The notes under the pieces are model-generated. The model did not search any database. It had not been told where the DNA came from and saw nothing but the letters and a program-made list of their open reading frames with translations. Positions 22,601 to 32,670 of a stretch of DNA of 64,000 bases are shown here, one piece after another. The DNA comes from Rebecca billardiae RCC1528 (lineage: Eukaryota > Haptophyta), in contig OZ251227.1 of NCBI GenBank assembly GCA_965240325.2, positions 2,046,001 to 2,110,000 of the forward strand, in the 5' to 3' direction. Numbering within the stretch: position 1 is the first letter of the stretch; each line of letters opens with the position of its first letter. Position numbers and translations under genes: made by a program.

Positions 22601-22881
22601 AGGTGCCGGGCGCGGCCGGGTACGTTGACGACGAGCGCAACACGGACCACGCGTGGGTCGAGGCGACCGTGCGCCTCTTCGTCGTCGGAGACGACCCGGT
22701 CGGCCGGCTGCCGGAGATCGGCGACAGGCGCGGCTCCGAGGCGCCGCCCGCCGACGCGCTCTTCCAGTGGGTCGACGTGGACCGCTCGGAGCTCGCGCGC
22801 GGCTCGGTGGGCGAGCTGCGCGCCGAGACGACCGAGTACCTGCACCTCGCGCGCCCGCTGCTGCCGTGGAAGCACCTGTGA
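16637..22881 (+). CDS. TRPM2-like cation channel with C-terminal NUDT9-H domain
   Basis: The main frame runs from ATG 16637 to 22183. A phase-0 intron then joins it to a second frame ending at 22881; two acceptors keep phase (22239 or 22305), giving about 2,062 or 2,040 residues. The N-terminus has the TRPM SLOG region (RFGRPTVVISVAGSQDDF ... AWIFTGGLAAGVDQHVGEA). A long low-complexity middle ends in an Asp run (20195-20245). Six transmembrane helices span about 20320-21290, followed by the TRP helix (IEWKYQFAVLVDYYRAV then PPPFNLLELWW) characteristic of TRPM. The C-terminus has GRGVLPKWGPNH, WGLPSGLVAF and YVDDERNTDHAWVEAT, hallmarks of the NUDT9 homology domain that senses ADP-ribose in TRPM2. 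The catalytic REFxEE of the Nudix box is not present, suggesting a ligand-sensing rather than hydrolytic domain. Plasma-membrane or organellar Ca2+ entry is inferred. Confidence 0.88.
22184..22305 (+). other. Short intron inside the NUDT9-H coding region
   Basis: The donor GTGCGCGCC follows the His codon of GPNH. Acceptors CCGCGCAG (22239) and GCGCGCAG (22305) are both phase 0. The interval is a CG-dinucleotide tract. The longer intron puts GPNH next to GVTALFARF; in TRPM2/NUDT9 about four residues separate these landmarks, so neither acceptor is decisive. Confidence 0.6.
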
Positions 22882-23525
<644 letters not shown>

Positions 23526-24386
23526 CTATCTCCGTCGGTGCGTCGCGCCGAGCGCGTACCGCGGTGGTCGGCGGCTGAACTCCCACGAGTCGACGAGGAA
23601 GACTCGACACGAGGACTGCGCCAGCTGCGCGCGCAAACGCGCCAGCAGCGCCTCGCCGCGCGCGCGGTACTGCGCCCTGTGCGCCTTGCCGCCCACGAAC
23701 GTGTGCATCTCGACGTAGGCGAAGTCCAGGCCGCACAGAACCCCGCTCTCCACCAGCCTGGGCAGCAGCTCGAGCTCGGCCCCCTCCACGTCCATGTAGA
23801 GCCCCACGCGCCCGCGCACGCCCGCGCTCGGCAGCGCGCGCTCCAGCACGTGCTGCCGGATGAACTGGGCGAGGTCGACGACGGTGACCGGCACGTGCTT
23901 CGCGCGTGGGCCCGAGGGCAGCGAGCCCAGGCTGCGCTGCGCGCTCTCCTCGGTCATGCGCGATTGGTGCGGTGGCGTGTACGACAGGTCGGCGGTGCCG
24001 TTGCGCAGCCCTGCGGCCGTGCGCAGGAAGAGCGCCACGCGGAAGCCGCGACCGATGTACGCGTCGCGCAGGGCGGCGAGATGCGCCTCGGCGGCGGGGC
24101 TAGCCTCCATCCCGATCGCGCACAGCGTGCGATCGCGCGCCCGGGCCGTGCCCAGGTACTCGTCGTAGTACGATTGGATGGGCGCGCCCGGCCGCTGCTC
24201 GGGCTCAAACAGGTTCTGCAGGTGCGTGCCGACGTTGCTGCCGATGTCGAGGAGGACCGTCGCGCAGCCGTCAGCGGCGGCCGTGATGCCTCCACCGACC
24301 ACCCTCGCGCCAGAGCAGAGCAGCAGCATGGGTACGGCACCTGCCCAGCATGGGCTCCTGCCCGCTCGTCGGCGCAACGCCGCCAT
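23526..24386 (-). CDS. FkbM-type SAM-dependent methyltransferase
   Basis: 286 residues from the ATG at 24386; the frame is open further upstream but would run into the divergent neighbour. An N-terminal hydrophobic segment (CWAGAVPMLLLCSGARVVGG) could be a signal anchor. Motif I of class I methyltransferases is LLDIGSNVGTHL (residues 45-56), where Asp and the Gly loop bind S-adenosylmethionine. A second conserved block, VGLYMDVEGAELELLPRL, is the signature of the FkbM / Methyltransf_21 family, which methylates hydroxyls of sugars or polyketides. The substrate cannot be told. A lumenal or secreted location is plausible from the leader. Divergently arranged with HPPD, 88 bp between ATGs. Confidence 0.82.
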   Translation of the reverse strand: MAALRRRAGRSPCWAGAVPMLLLCSGARVVGGGITAAADGCATVLLDIGSNVGTHLQNLFEPEQRPGAPIQSYYDEYLGTARARDRTLCAIGMEASPAAEAHLAALRDAYIGRGFRVALFLRTAAGLRNGTADLSYTPPHQSRMTEESAQRSLGSLPSGPRAKHVPVTVVDLAQFIRQHVLERALPSAGVRGRVGLYMDVEGAELELLPRLVESGVLCGLDFAYVEMHTFVGGKAHRAQYRARGEALLARLRAQLAQSSCRVFLVDSWEFSRRPPRYALGATHRRR

Positions 24387-24474
24387 CGTCGTTCCCGCGC
24401 GGCCACACCACTGGCCGCTGCTGGAGTGCTGGAGCGGGAGGGCGGACGCGAGACGTCGAGAAGCGTCCTTCAGC
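24387..24474. promoter_or_regulatory. Compact bidirectional promoter, FkbM methyltransferase / HPPD
   Basis: 88 bp between divergent start codons. No TATA box is seen. Assigned by position only. Confidence 0.5.
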
Positions 24475-25908
24475 ATGCCGGCGCGGCTCGCCCTCGTCGC
24501 GCCGCTCGCAGCGCTGGCGCTCGTCGGCGGCGTCGGCATCCAGCGCGGCCGCCTGCTCCCCCAAGCCCGCGCACGAGCACTCACCCTGCGCGCCGCACTC
24601 CGGCTCGGCCCGTCGGCGGCGGAGGGCGGCGCGCCTGTCGCCGCACCCGCGCTCGTCGGCTTTGAGAACTTTGTGCGCACCAACCCGCGCTCCGACCGCT
24701 TCGAGGTGCTGGGCCTGGATCACCTGGAGTTCTACTGCGCCGACGCGACGACAACGTGCGCGCGCTTCCTGAATGCCCTGGACATGGAGCTCGTCGGCCG
24801 CCTCGACGCGGGCGGCGCGCGCAGCCTGTGCGCACAGAGCGGCAACGTGCGATTCGTCTTCACCGCGCCCACGGCCACTTCACCCGGCGCCGAGGGGGCG
24901 CCGCTCGGGTTCGACGCGGCGTGCGCGCGAGACTTTGTCGAGGCGCACGGGCTGGGCGTGCGCGCCATCGCCATCCACGTCGCCGACGCCGTCGCCGCGT
25001 ACGACGCATGCGTGGCCAACGGCGGCGCAGGCGTGCGCCAGCCACAGGCGCGCGAGGGCGTCGCGGGCGCGCGCGTGACGAGCGCCGAGGTGGCGCTGTA
25101 CGGCAACGTCGTGCTCCGCCTCCTCAGCACGTCCGGATCGGCCGGCGAGGCCACCGAGCCCCTCGCGCTCCTGCCGGGCTACGCGCCCGTCGACGAGCCG
25201 GGCGCGCAGCTGCCGGGCGCGCGCGCCACGCCGCCGCTCATCCGGGTGGACCACGTGGTCGGCAACGTGCCCTCGCTCACCGAGCCGTGGGGGCGCATCG
25301 CGCGGATGACGGGGTTCCACGAGTTCGCCGAGTTCACCGCCGAGGACGTCGGCACCGTCGACTCCGGCCTCAACTCGGTCGTGCTCGCCTCGAACAGCGA
25401 GACAGTCCTGCTGCCGATCAACGAGCCGACTCACGGCACGCGGCGCGTGTCGCAGATCCAGACGTACCTGGACGCGCACGGCGGGCCGGGCGTGCAGCAC
25501 ATCGCGCTGTTCACGCCGGACATCTTCAGCACCGTGCGCGAGATGCGCGCGCGCACGCCCCGCGGCGGCTTCGCCTTCATGCCGCGCCCGTCGAGCGCGT
25601 ACTACGCCGAGCTGGCCGAGCGGCTCGGGCTGGGCGCGAGCGACGCGCCGCTCACCGCCGCCGAGCTGGCGGAGGCGGAGGAGCTGGGGATCCTCGTCGA
25701 CCGCGACGACCAGGGCGTGCTGCTGCAGATCTTCACGACGCCCGTCGGCGACCGGCCCACCCTCTTCATCGAGATCATCCAGCGGCTCGGCTGCGAGGAC
25801 GAGGGCGGCGCAGCCGCCGTCGGCGGGTGCGGCGGCTTCGGCAAGGGCAACTTCCGCGAGCTCTTCAAGAGCGTCGAGGACTTCCTTGCGGACGCGGAGG
25901 CGGCGTAG
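24475..25908 (+). CDS. HPD: 4-hydroxyphenylpyruvate dioxygenase
   Basis: 477 residues, intronless. It converts 4-hydroxyphenylpyruvate and O2 to homogentisate and CO2, the entry to plastoquinone and tocopherol in algae and to tyrosine breakdown. The three Fe(II) ligands are visible: H260 in RVDHVVGNV, H342 in GPGVQHIAL and E433 in LFIEIIQR. The 82-residue spacing of the two His equals that of plant HPPD, and the C-terminal FGKGNFRELFKSVE is the family's terminal helix that gates the active site. Residues 1-45 (MPARLALVAPLAALALVGG, then an Arg/Ala stretch) look like a signal peptide followed by a transit-like segment, which would fit import into a complex red-lineage plastid; this location is inferred. 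The ATG at 24475 is chosen because this leader starts there. Confidence 0.95.
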   Translation: MPARLALVAPLAALALVGGVGIQRGRLLPQARARALTLRAALRLGPSAAEGGAPVAAPALVGFENFVRTNPRSDRFEVLGLDHLEFYCADATTTCARFLNALDMELVGRLDAGGARSLCAQSGNVRFVFTAPTATSPGAEGAPLGFDAACARDFVEAHGLGVRAIAIHVADAVAAYDACVANGGAGVRQPQAREGVAGARVTSAEVALYGNVVLRLLSTSGSAGEATEPLALLPGYAPVDEPGAQLPGARATPPLIRVDHVVGNVPSLTEPWGRIARMTGFHEFAEFTAEDVGTVDSGLNSVVLASNSETVLLPINEPTHGTRRVSQIQTYLDAHGGPGVQHIALFTPDIFSTVREMRARTPRGGFAFMPRPSSAYYAELAERLGLGASDAPLTAAELAEAEELGILVDRDDQGVLLQIFTTPVGDRPTLFIEIIQRLGCEDEGGAAAVGGCGGFGKGNFRELFKSVEDFLADAEAA

Positions 25909-26356
25909 CACAGTCCGCCGCCAGCCCGAGCCGCGGCGGAGCGCGCGCCTCTCGCCTCGCCTCGCCCCCGCGCGCCCGTCGTCGGCTCTTGCGCGTGGCG
26001 CGACGAGTCGTCAGGGCACTCGCGGCTCGGCCGACACGTCGCCCGGGCGCCCCAGTCGGACTCTCGTCGACTAGGAGTCCTCGATCCCAACCAACTTCGG
26101 CAGACAATGGGCATTCCCTTCACTCCTCGGACGAGCCCTGACGTACGCGAGCTTCATCACGACGCTGCACTGACGTGCGGGCGCCTGCTTTTTATTGTCG
26201 CGTCATTTTCATTTCCAATGCCCGCTGTGCATCCCGAAGCGGTTTGGCCGCATCAGACCGATAGAGATTCCTCCGCTGCCTACAATGAGAGGTACGAGAG
26301 TACCCGCCGATGGGTAGTCAAAATCCATTTTCAACGGCTTGAAGCACGCCTATTGG
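25909..26356. other. Intergenic, 3' flank of HPPD
   Basis: No gene is supported. It ends in the 7-bp target sequence CTATTGG (26350-26356) that flanks the foldback element. Confidence 0.5.
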
Positions 26357-27430
26357 AGGCCACTTCACCGAAATCCAGGTTGGGGAGGATCTCCGCTGCA
26401 CTGGTGGGGAGGATGTCATCCTCCCCGCTCGCCACGGCTGGGGAGGATGTCCGCCGCGCTGTCCGGTCTTTCGCCGCTGACAAAACTTTCGAAAACGAAA
26501 GTCGCGCTATGGCGGACCCGGTGTTCCCGCCCGGCGGCGAAAGGGGCGCGGGGCCGGTGGCTCGCGATCCGAAGGGCAGTAGCTCGCGACCTCGCTTGGG
26601 CGGTGGCAGCGGCGCTGTGGCACGGCGTGTACCATCCGCGCGGCTGTGCGCGATCGCGCGGTCCCGTTCGTCGCCACGCCGCGCGCGACCGTTCACGCCA
26701 CAGTCTTTCCGCACTGGCATGCACCCGTTGCAAGCGCATGACGGCGGAGAGCTCAGAGAGCCCGTCACGCGCGTGACGACCGTGTGGGATGGGTTGTGCC
26801 GATATGAAGGCTGCCCTTCGTAGGCTTTCTGATGAGCCCATCCAACGTTCAGACCATTCCTAACTGCTGAAAGATGAGTCATCGCCTGCCACACGGCCAT
26901 GGAGTTGTGGACAGTACAGCAGCCGTCCATGATCCTCATGCCCGCCTCATGGGCCGGCGCGTGCCTCCCTGAACATGAAGACAAGCTGTACAACCCATCC
27001 CACACGGTCGTCACGCGCGTGACGGGCTCTCTGAGCTCTCCGCCGTCATGCGCTTGCGACGGGTGCATGCCAGTGCGGAAAGACTGTGGCGTGAACGGTC
27101 GCGCGCGGCGTGGCGACGAACGGGACCGCGCGATCGCGCACAGCCGCGCGGATGGTACACGCCGTGCCACAGCGCCGCTGCCACCGCCCAAGCGAGGTCG
27201 CGTGCTACTGCCCTTCGGATCGCGAGCCACCGGCCCCGCGCCCCTTTCGCCGCCGGGCGGGAACACCGGGTCCGCCATAGCGCGACTTTCGTTTTCGAAA
27301 GTTTTGTCAGCGGCGAAAGACCGGACAGCGCGGCGGACATCCTCCCCAGCCGTGGCGAGCGGGGAGGATGACATCCTCCCCACCAGTGCAGCGGAGATCC
27401 TCCCCAACCTGGATTTCGGTGAAGTGGCCT
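26357..27430. mobile_element. Foldback (long-inverted-repeat) DNA element with 7-bp target duplication
   Basis: Two 440-bp arms, 26357-26796 and 26991-27430, are reverse complements of one another with only a few mismatches noticed by eye (for example near 26731 and 26582). They are separated by a 194-bp unique spacer. The ends read AGGCCACTTCACCG ... CGGTGAAGTGGCCT, and the element is bracketed by CTATTGG at 26350-26356 and 27431-27437. The long frames running through the arms are mirror images of each other and have no recognisable transposase, so it is probably non-autonomous. It sits about 300 bp upstream of the first ParA-like gene. Confidence 0.85.
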
Positions 27431-27437
27431 CTATTGG

Positions 27438-27747
27438 CTGAAAGTTTGTAGATACCAAAGATCTTTTCAAAATAATGATGTCGCTTTTCTGGCGGCCGGT
27501 TCAGCCAATCAGCTGTTAGATTTTGACGGACGTGGAAGTTGAGCCAATCAGGGCTTTGAAAGATAATTATTCCCAGACTCCAAACTTCTCGATGCGAAAT
27601 TGGCGGTCGCATCTCTGCCTCGCGAGGCCACATCTCGGCGTCGTCGGCGAGTCGGCGAGGAAAAACAACGGGACAGCCGACGACAGGCGTACCTTCACGA
27701 GTTGCCGACGACCCTAGCCTGCGGGCCATCTTCGATCCGTGATCACC
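27438..27747 (+). promoter_or_regulatory. 5' flank of ParA-like gene copy 1
   Basis: Two CCAATCAG motifs (about 27504 and 27544) lie 200-240 bp upstream of the ATG. From about 27566 on the sequence is shared with the second cassette copy (40514 on), so the two copies share only the last 180 bp of 5' flank; the CCAAT motifs are outside the shared part. Confidence 0.4.
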
Positions 27748-29351
27748 ATGGCGGACGCGCCCGCGGCTGCGACCCCAAAGAAGAGCAAAACCCGCCCGCC
27801 GGGCGTCTACAAGATCGAAAAGAGGGTGGAGGCCTACAAGGACCGCGTGAAGGCGCACAAGGTCGGACCCGGGACAAAGGGGACGCCGCTGCCCGCGAAG
27901 AAGCCGCCGACGATCATCGCGCTGTACAACTTCAAGGGTGGCGTTGGCAAGACGACCAACCTCATCAACATCGCAACGACGATGGCCGCGACAAAGCGGG
28001 TGCTGATCGTCGACGCCGATCCGCAGTGCAACGTCACCACCTTCTTCATCCCTTCTGTGGATGACGCGGCCGAGAAGGGTGCTCAGCCTGCAGGCGGCCC
28101 GGCTGATGGTCACGGCGATGGGGACGGCGGGGCCCCTGCGCCAGTGGCATCATCTTCGAGCGGCATCCGCGCGGCTGAGGACCCGCTGCCCGCGGGTGCT
28201 GTGGGCAAGCCGCACTCCATGGCGCAGATCGACAATGCCGTGCTCTACACGGAGTACGGCGTCGACGACCTCGACGTGCTGCTAGCTCCCGCGTTCGAGG
28301 GCGAGATCGCCGCGCTCGTGCCGCCAGACAAGTACCTCACTCCGGAGCCCATCGAGCTGGACGACGGCTCGGCATCGTGGCCTGCCCACAACCTGCTGCT
28401 CATCCCAGGCAGCCCGACCGTCGCGCTGCTCGAGCGCAGCATCGGCAAGGCCGAAGGCATGGACGCGCCCGTCAAACTGGGCGCGTTCCGCAAGCTGCTG
28501 CTGGCGTCCGCGGAGGTCACGGGCGCCGAGGTGGTGCTCGTCGACCTGGGCCCGTCTGCCTCGCCACTGAACATCGTGCGCGCTGCGCGCCCGCGCACGG
28601 CGCCCCATCCGGCGGGATCCGGCCAGCGCGTACGTCCGCCATCCTTGCGCACACTTCACCGCACAACCGTCTCACACTCGTGTGCCCACCGTGCGTGTGC
28701 GTCACATTGTGCTGTGGTTTCTGGCTGTGGCCATGATGACCGCCCTCCGACTGCGCGCAGTGCTTCCTCCTCTCGTGCGACTACATCTTGCCGCCGGTGT
28801 TCGCTGACTCGTACTCGACGTTCAGCATGCACAAGCTGCTGGTGTTCCTCGTGCCCGAGCTCAAGGCTGAGCACTCGAAGATCATCCGCGCGCAGGGCGA
28901 TGCTGGGCCGAACGGCAAGCTGCAGGGCGAGATCACCGCGCGGCAGCAGGAGCTCGGGTACGCGTTCAACCGGAAGATGCCGCGGCTGCTGCCGTTCATC
29001 TTCACCAACTACATAGCCGCGCAGAACAACGTGCTGCGGATCCAGCCCGCACGCTTCGTGGTGCTGGCGCAGAACATCTTGGAGCGGCAGGACGTGCTCA
29101 ACGCGAGCTCGGACCTCTTCCTCCCGCACAACGGCAGCATGACCCTGTGCCTCTGCAAGAACCTCGGCCAAGTGCAGGGCGCGTCGCTGTCAGCGGGCGT
29201 GGCTGCTGCTCACCTCACCGAGCAGCACTTGAGGGAGGAGCGCATCATGAATCCGGCCAAGAAGATCGCGCTGATGCAGATTACCTACGCTCGCAAGCGC
29301 TACGCAGCGTTCGTGGAGTGGCTGCTCGACGTGTGCGTCAGCGGCAAGTGA
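27748..29351 (+). CDS. ParA/Soj-like P-loop ATPase, copy 1 (one intron)
   Basis: Exons 27748-28575 and 28761-29351 (phase-0 GT-AG intron, 185 nt) give 472 residues. The ATG at 27748 is the first in frame. The deviant Walker A motif KGGVGKT (residues 63-69) and the following VLIVDADPQCNVT (A' motif) define the ParA/MinD family; VVLVDLGPSASPLNIV is the Walker B region, and its continuation CDYILPPVFAD is supplied by exon 2, confirming the splice. ParA ATPases position plasmids, chromosomes or protein clusters in bacteria and plastids. Here the gene has a eukaryotic intron, a basic N-terminus (TPKKSKTRPP) and no obvious transit peptide, so cytosolic or nuclear location is more likely. An acidic/Ala-rich insert sits after the A' motif. 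The C-terminal quarter has no family motif I recognise. It converges on the TIR-like/TPR gene. Confidence 0.85.
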
Positions 29352-29667
29352 AGTCGTTGTCGAGAGTCTTCGATCACCGAATGCGCACGCATGCAGCAGT
29401 AGTCGTGCACTTCGTGCAGCGTGCAGCGCGCAGTGGTGCGTATACGATTTTCATCATCTACGTACTCCATATCGTCATTGTCATGTGATCCGGCTGATCC
29501 GCCTCGCCGTCAGCAGCAGACGAGACATGCAGAAACTCATCAGCAGATCGGATGATTGTCAGATCGATTCGACAGATCGCGCGCATCGATCGTACTTCGC
29601 GGCAATCAGCATATGCGGCTCAGACTGGGCAGCGCAGGGCAGCCTGCTGCGGCACCGGGGCACGTAG
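29352..29667. other. Convergent 3' intergenic region, cassette copy 1
   Basis: 316 bp between two converging stop codons. No gene. The equivalent in copy 2 (42299-42764) is longer because of an inserted short repeat. Confidence 0.5.
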
Positions 29668-31806
29668 TCACAATAAGGCCTTCGGCGGCGGCGCTGCCGA
29701 ATCGATGCCGGCGCCAATCTCATCCCGGACCTGCCGCAGCTTGCGGTGCTCTGGGAGCAGGTGGTGCTCCGCCTCGAGCGCGCGCGCCGCCTCCCGCGCC
29801 ACGCGCGCGCCCTCCGGATCGCCGCACGCCATCAGCGCGAGGCCGAGGTTGGCGCGCGCAAACGCCGCGCGCCGATCGCGGCCGGCGCGCTCGAGCCCGT
29901 CCGCCGCGCGCGTGTGGAGCTCGGCGGCGGCGCGCGCGTCGCCCTGCGCGCAGAGGACGGAGCCGAGCGTATCGAGCGTGTCGACGGTGTCGGGCGCCTC
30001 GGCGCCGAGGCTCGCCTCCCGCCCGGCGAGCACGGCGCGCGCCAGGCCCTCCGCCTCCGCCAGCGCGCGCCCCGACTGCGCGAGCACGGCGCAGAGCGCG
30101 CCCATCGTCGCGTAGCACCGCGTGTCCTCGGCGCCCGCGCCGCCCTCGGCGCCGTACGCGCCCGCCCCCTCCTCCCCCGGCGGCGGCGCCGCGCCCGCGC
30201 CCGCCGGCGCCGCCTCGCGCGGCCCCTCGGCGCGCGCACGCAGCGTGTCTCTTAGGATGGCCTCCGCCTCGGCGAGGGCGCGCGGCTCGGCCGAGCCGGC
30301 GAGCGCGCGCGCGACCAGCTCGCGGCCCGCCAGCGTGAGCTTGTGCGCGGGCCCGTGCACGCGCTCGAGCGCGCTCAGGTTGCGCCGCGCGAGCGCCTTC
30401 GCCTCCGCGCACGCGCCGCGCGTGAGCAGGATGCGCGCGAGCGCGCCCCTCGACTCGAGGGTGGACGGGTGATTCGCGCCGAGGCCGGCCGCCGCCTCCT
30501 TCTGCGCGACCGTGCGCCGCGCGAGCTGCTCCGCCTCGAGCAGCGAGCCGCGCTCGGCGTGGAGCACCGTGAGGTTGTGCAGCGTGCGCAGCGTCTCCGG
30601 CGCCTCCGCGCCCAGCTGGCGCACGCGCCCGTCGAGCACGCGGCGGTACAGCGCCTCGGTCTCACCGAGCGGCGCGCCCTCCGCGCGAAGGATCGCCAGG
30701 TTCTCGACCGAGGTGAGCGTGCTCGGGTGCTCCGCGCCGAGCCGCGCCTCCTTGCCCGCGACGGCGCGCGAGTAGAGCGCCTCCGCCTCGGCGCGGTGCG
30801 CCGGGCCGCGCGCCTTGAGCAGCACCGCGAGGTTGTTCGCCGTGGCCAGCGTGTCTGGGTGCCCAGGCCCCAGCTCCGGACTCGCCTCGCGTGCCGCCAG
30901 CTCAGCGCGGTACAGCCGCTCCGCCTCCGCCACGTGGCCCAGCCGGCGCAGCAGGACGGCGAGCTTGTGCCGCAGCTTGAGCGGGCGCGCGGGCGAGCCG
31001 CTCGCCTCGAGCTCGCGCAGCGCACGCCGGCCGCACCCGCCGAGCCACTCGCGCAGCGCCGCGCCCACCGCCACGTTGAGCGCGTGGAAGCCCACCCCCG
31101 CCTGCACGGCCTCGCAGATGCTGCGCCGGTCCGTCGCGGAGGACGCGGCCGAGCGCTCGACGTCGACGCGCGAGAGCGCGGCGGCGATCGAGTCGAAGTC
31201 GTCGACGAGCGCGGTCTCGAACGCCCGGCGCGCCGAGCGCGGCATCGCGACCGAGAGCGCCGCGCCGCTCTCGACGGTGGCGTTGATCTCGAAGAGGCAC
31301 CACGCGCGCGTGAGCGCGAGCGGCGCGTGCCACGGCTCGAGGACGAGCACCGTCGTGCCGATGGCGTGCACGTTGGTCTGGAAGACGGCCGACCACCACT
31401 CGAACGGGCGCGTCGCGGTGTCCCACTGCGAGTTGGTCACGAGGTCGAGCCACCAGAACGCCTCGGCGGCGTGGCTGACGAAGCGCGTCGCGCGGCCGAG
31501 GTCGCCGGCGGAGCCAACGACGGTCGGCGTGCCATCCGCAGCCGGCGCATCCGCTGCCTGCCCGCCGTTCCCGCGCGCGAGCAGCTCGACGTACGAGCAG
31601 CGCGCGACGCGCGTGAGCGGCCGGATGAGCTCAAAGCACACGTCCTCGGTGCTGAGCGGCTCGCCGGCGCCGCGGGCCGAAGGGGGCTACTCCCACGCGC
31701 GGTGGGTGCGCGGCGGGCCTGGCTCGGGCGCACGCGCGCGGGCCATCTCCCGCAGCGCGCGCAGCACGCCGAGGCGAACGCCGCGTCTCTCGAAATCGGC
31801 CGCCAT
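29668..31806 (-). pseudogene. TIR-like/TPR protein, copy 1, broken
   Basis: This is the counterpart of the intact gene at 42765-44972. Codon 40 is TAG (31689-31687) where the other copy has CAG, so translation from the cognate ATG at 31806 stops after 39 residues. No in-frame ATG follows until well inside the protein. In addition 72 bp are missing near 31473, removing 24 residues (WGLAFGSLVEALEAA and on) directly after the conserved FVSHA strand; the deletion ends share GCGT. The rest, with its tetratricopeptide repeats, remains open to the stop at 29668, implying recent inactivation. A truncated N-terminal peptide could still be made. Confidence 0.85.
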
Positions 31807-31818
31807 GCTGACGACGTC

Positions 31819-32132
31819 TCCAGTACAGGTCGCTGCGTCGTTTTTCGGACTGCTTCGTTTTTCGGACCCGGGCGATGGCGACAGTGGCTCGCTCATCGGC
31901 GGGTGCGTGGCGGGCGCGCCGCGGCAGGGCTGAGCAGCCTGTCGGCGCGTGGGGTGACGTGCCCGTCACTATACGTTACCAGTCGGGTCGCGGTGCCTGC
32001 TGGCATCGTCCTCGGCCGCTCGCAGCTCAGGCGCTGCGCTGATCGGTACGCCCGCGCTTACGCTGTGCGCGCCGGCCGGGCCCAGCGCAAGCGCCTCGAT
32101 GAAGGCGGCTAAGGGCGTCAAGCCGTACTCGG
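31819..32132. other. Intergenic, upstream of TPR copy 1
   Basis: Contains a short direct repeat (TCGTTTTTCGGAC twice near 31838-31863). The minus-strand frame of TPR copy 1 stays open upstream to 31896, so 30 extra codons might be attached to the broken gene. Nothing else is seen. Confidence 0.4.
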
Positions 32133-32670
32133 TTGAGGCGCGAAAGCGGAGACCTACAAGATATAGCGCGCGGTAGTTGCCCAGAAGGCGGCTGCCATGC
32201 GGTGGTGTTGGGGCGCGCGGCTGCGTGCTCGGCCGACGACAACGAGCCCTCTGGCACGCTCTCATCATCGAAGTTGAGTGTGTTCACAGCCACGCCGGCG
32301 GGGATGCGCTGGAAGACTGCTCCAGCCTTCCGCGCCAACGTTGAGCTTGCCAAGCAGTAGTCGGCACGCCAGGCCGCCAAGCTCGCGCGCCTTCGTGAGC
32401 AGCACGAGGCCGAACTTGATGACGTGCGCTAGGCTGAGGCGGTGAGGTTCGACGCGGCTGAGCTCGCCGACCAGCTCGGTATCCTTCCTGTGCACGCCGT
32501 AGAGGTCGCCGCGCCGAAGCCGGACAACATGCGGCTCAATGATGGCCAGAATGACTCGTGATCGTTGCGGGAATTCAACCAGAAGAAGGCCGCGCGAACT
32601 GCGCAGAAGGAGGCGGAGGCGGCGCGTGCGCGCGCTGGCCGGCGGTCCGAAAGTTCACCAGGTCGACGTC
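32133..32670 (+). pseudogene. Broken coiled-coil coding region with three in-frame stops
   Basis: One forward frame reads as continuous protein-like sequence: SSKLSVFTATPAGMRWKTAP, AFRANVELAKQ, stop (TAG), SARQAAKLARLREQHEAELDD, VR, stop (TAG), AEAVRFDAAELADQLGILPV, then KPDNMRLNDGQNDS, stop (TGA), SLREFNQKKAARTAQKEAEAA. The charge pattern and register continue across each stop, so this is most simply a gene inactivated by point mutations; stop-codon reading-through is a less likely alternative. No family is recognised. It runs into the tandem repeat at 32646. Confidence 0.5.

Larger units (their letters stand above)
27566..31818 (+). repeat. Segmental duplication A, copy 1 (ParA-like + TIR-like/TPR cassette)
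   Basis: This segment matches 40514-44988 in direct orientation. The left edge is at TTCCCAGACTCCAAACTTC and the right edge just after GCTGACGACGTCTC. Copy 2 is about 220 bp longer because of a 72-bp coding segment lost from copy 1 and a roughly 100-bp insertion in the intergenic part of copy 2, plus smaller indels. Confidence 0.92.

Noticed and set aside
26331-27470. 379-codon minus-strand frame across the foldback element
   Set aside because: The two ends of the predicted protein are copies of each other because the arms are inverted repeats. No transposase or other motif.
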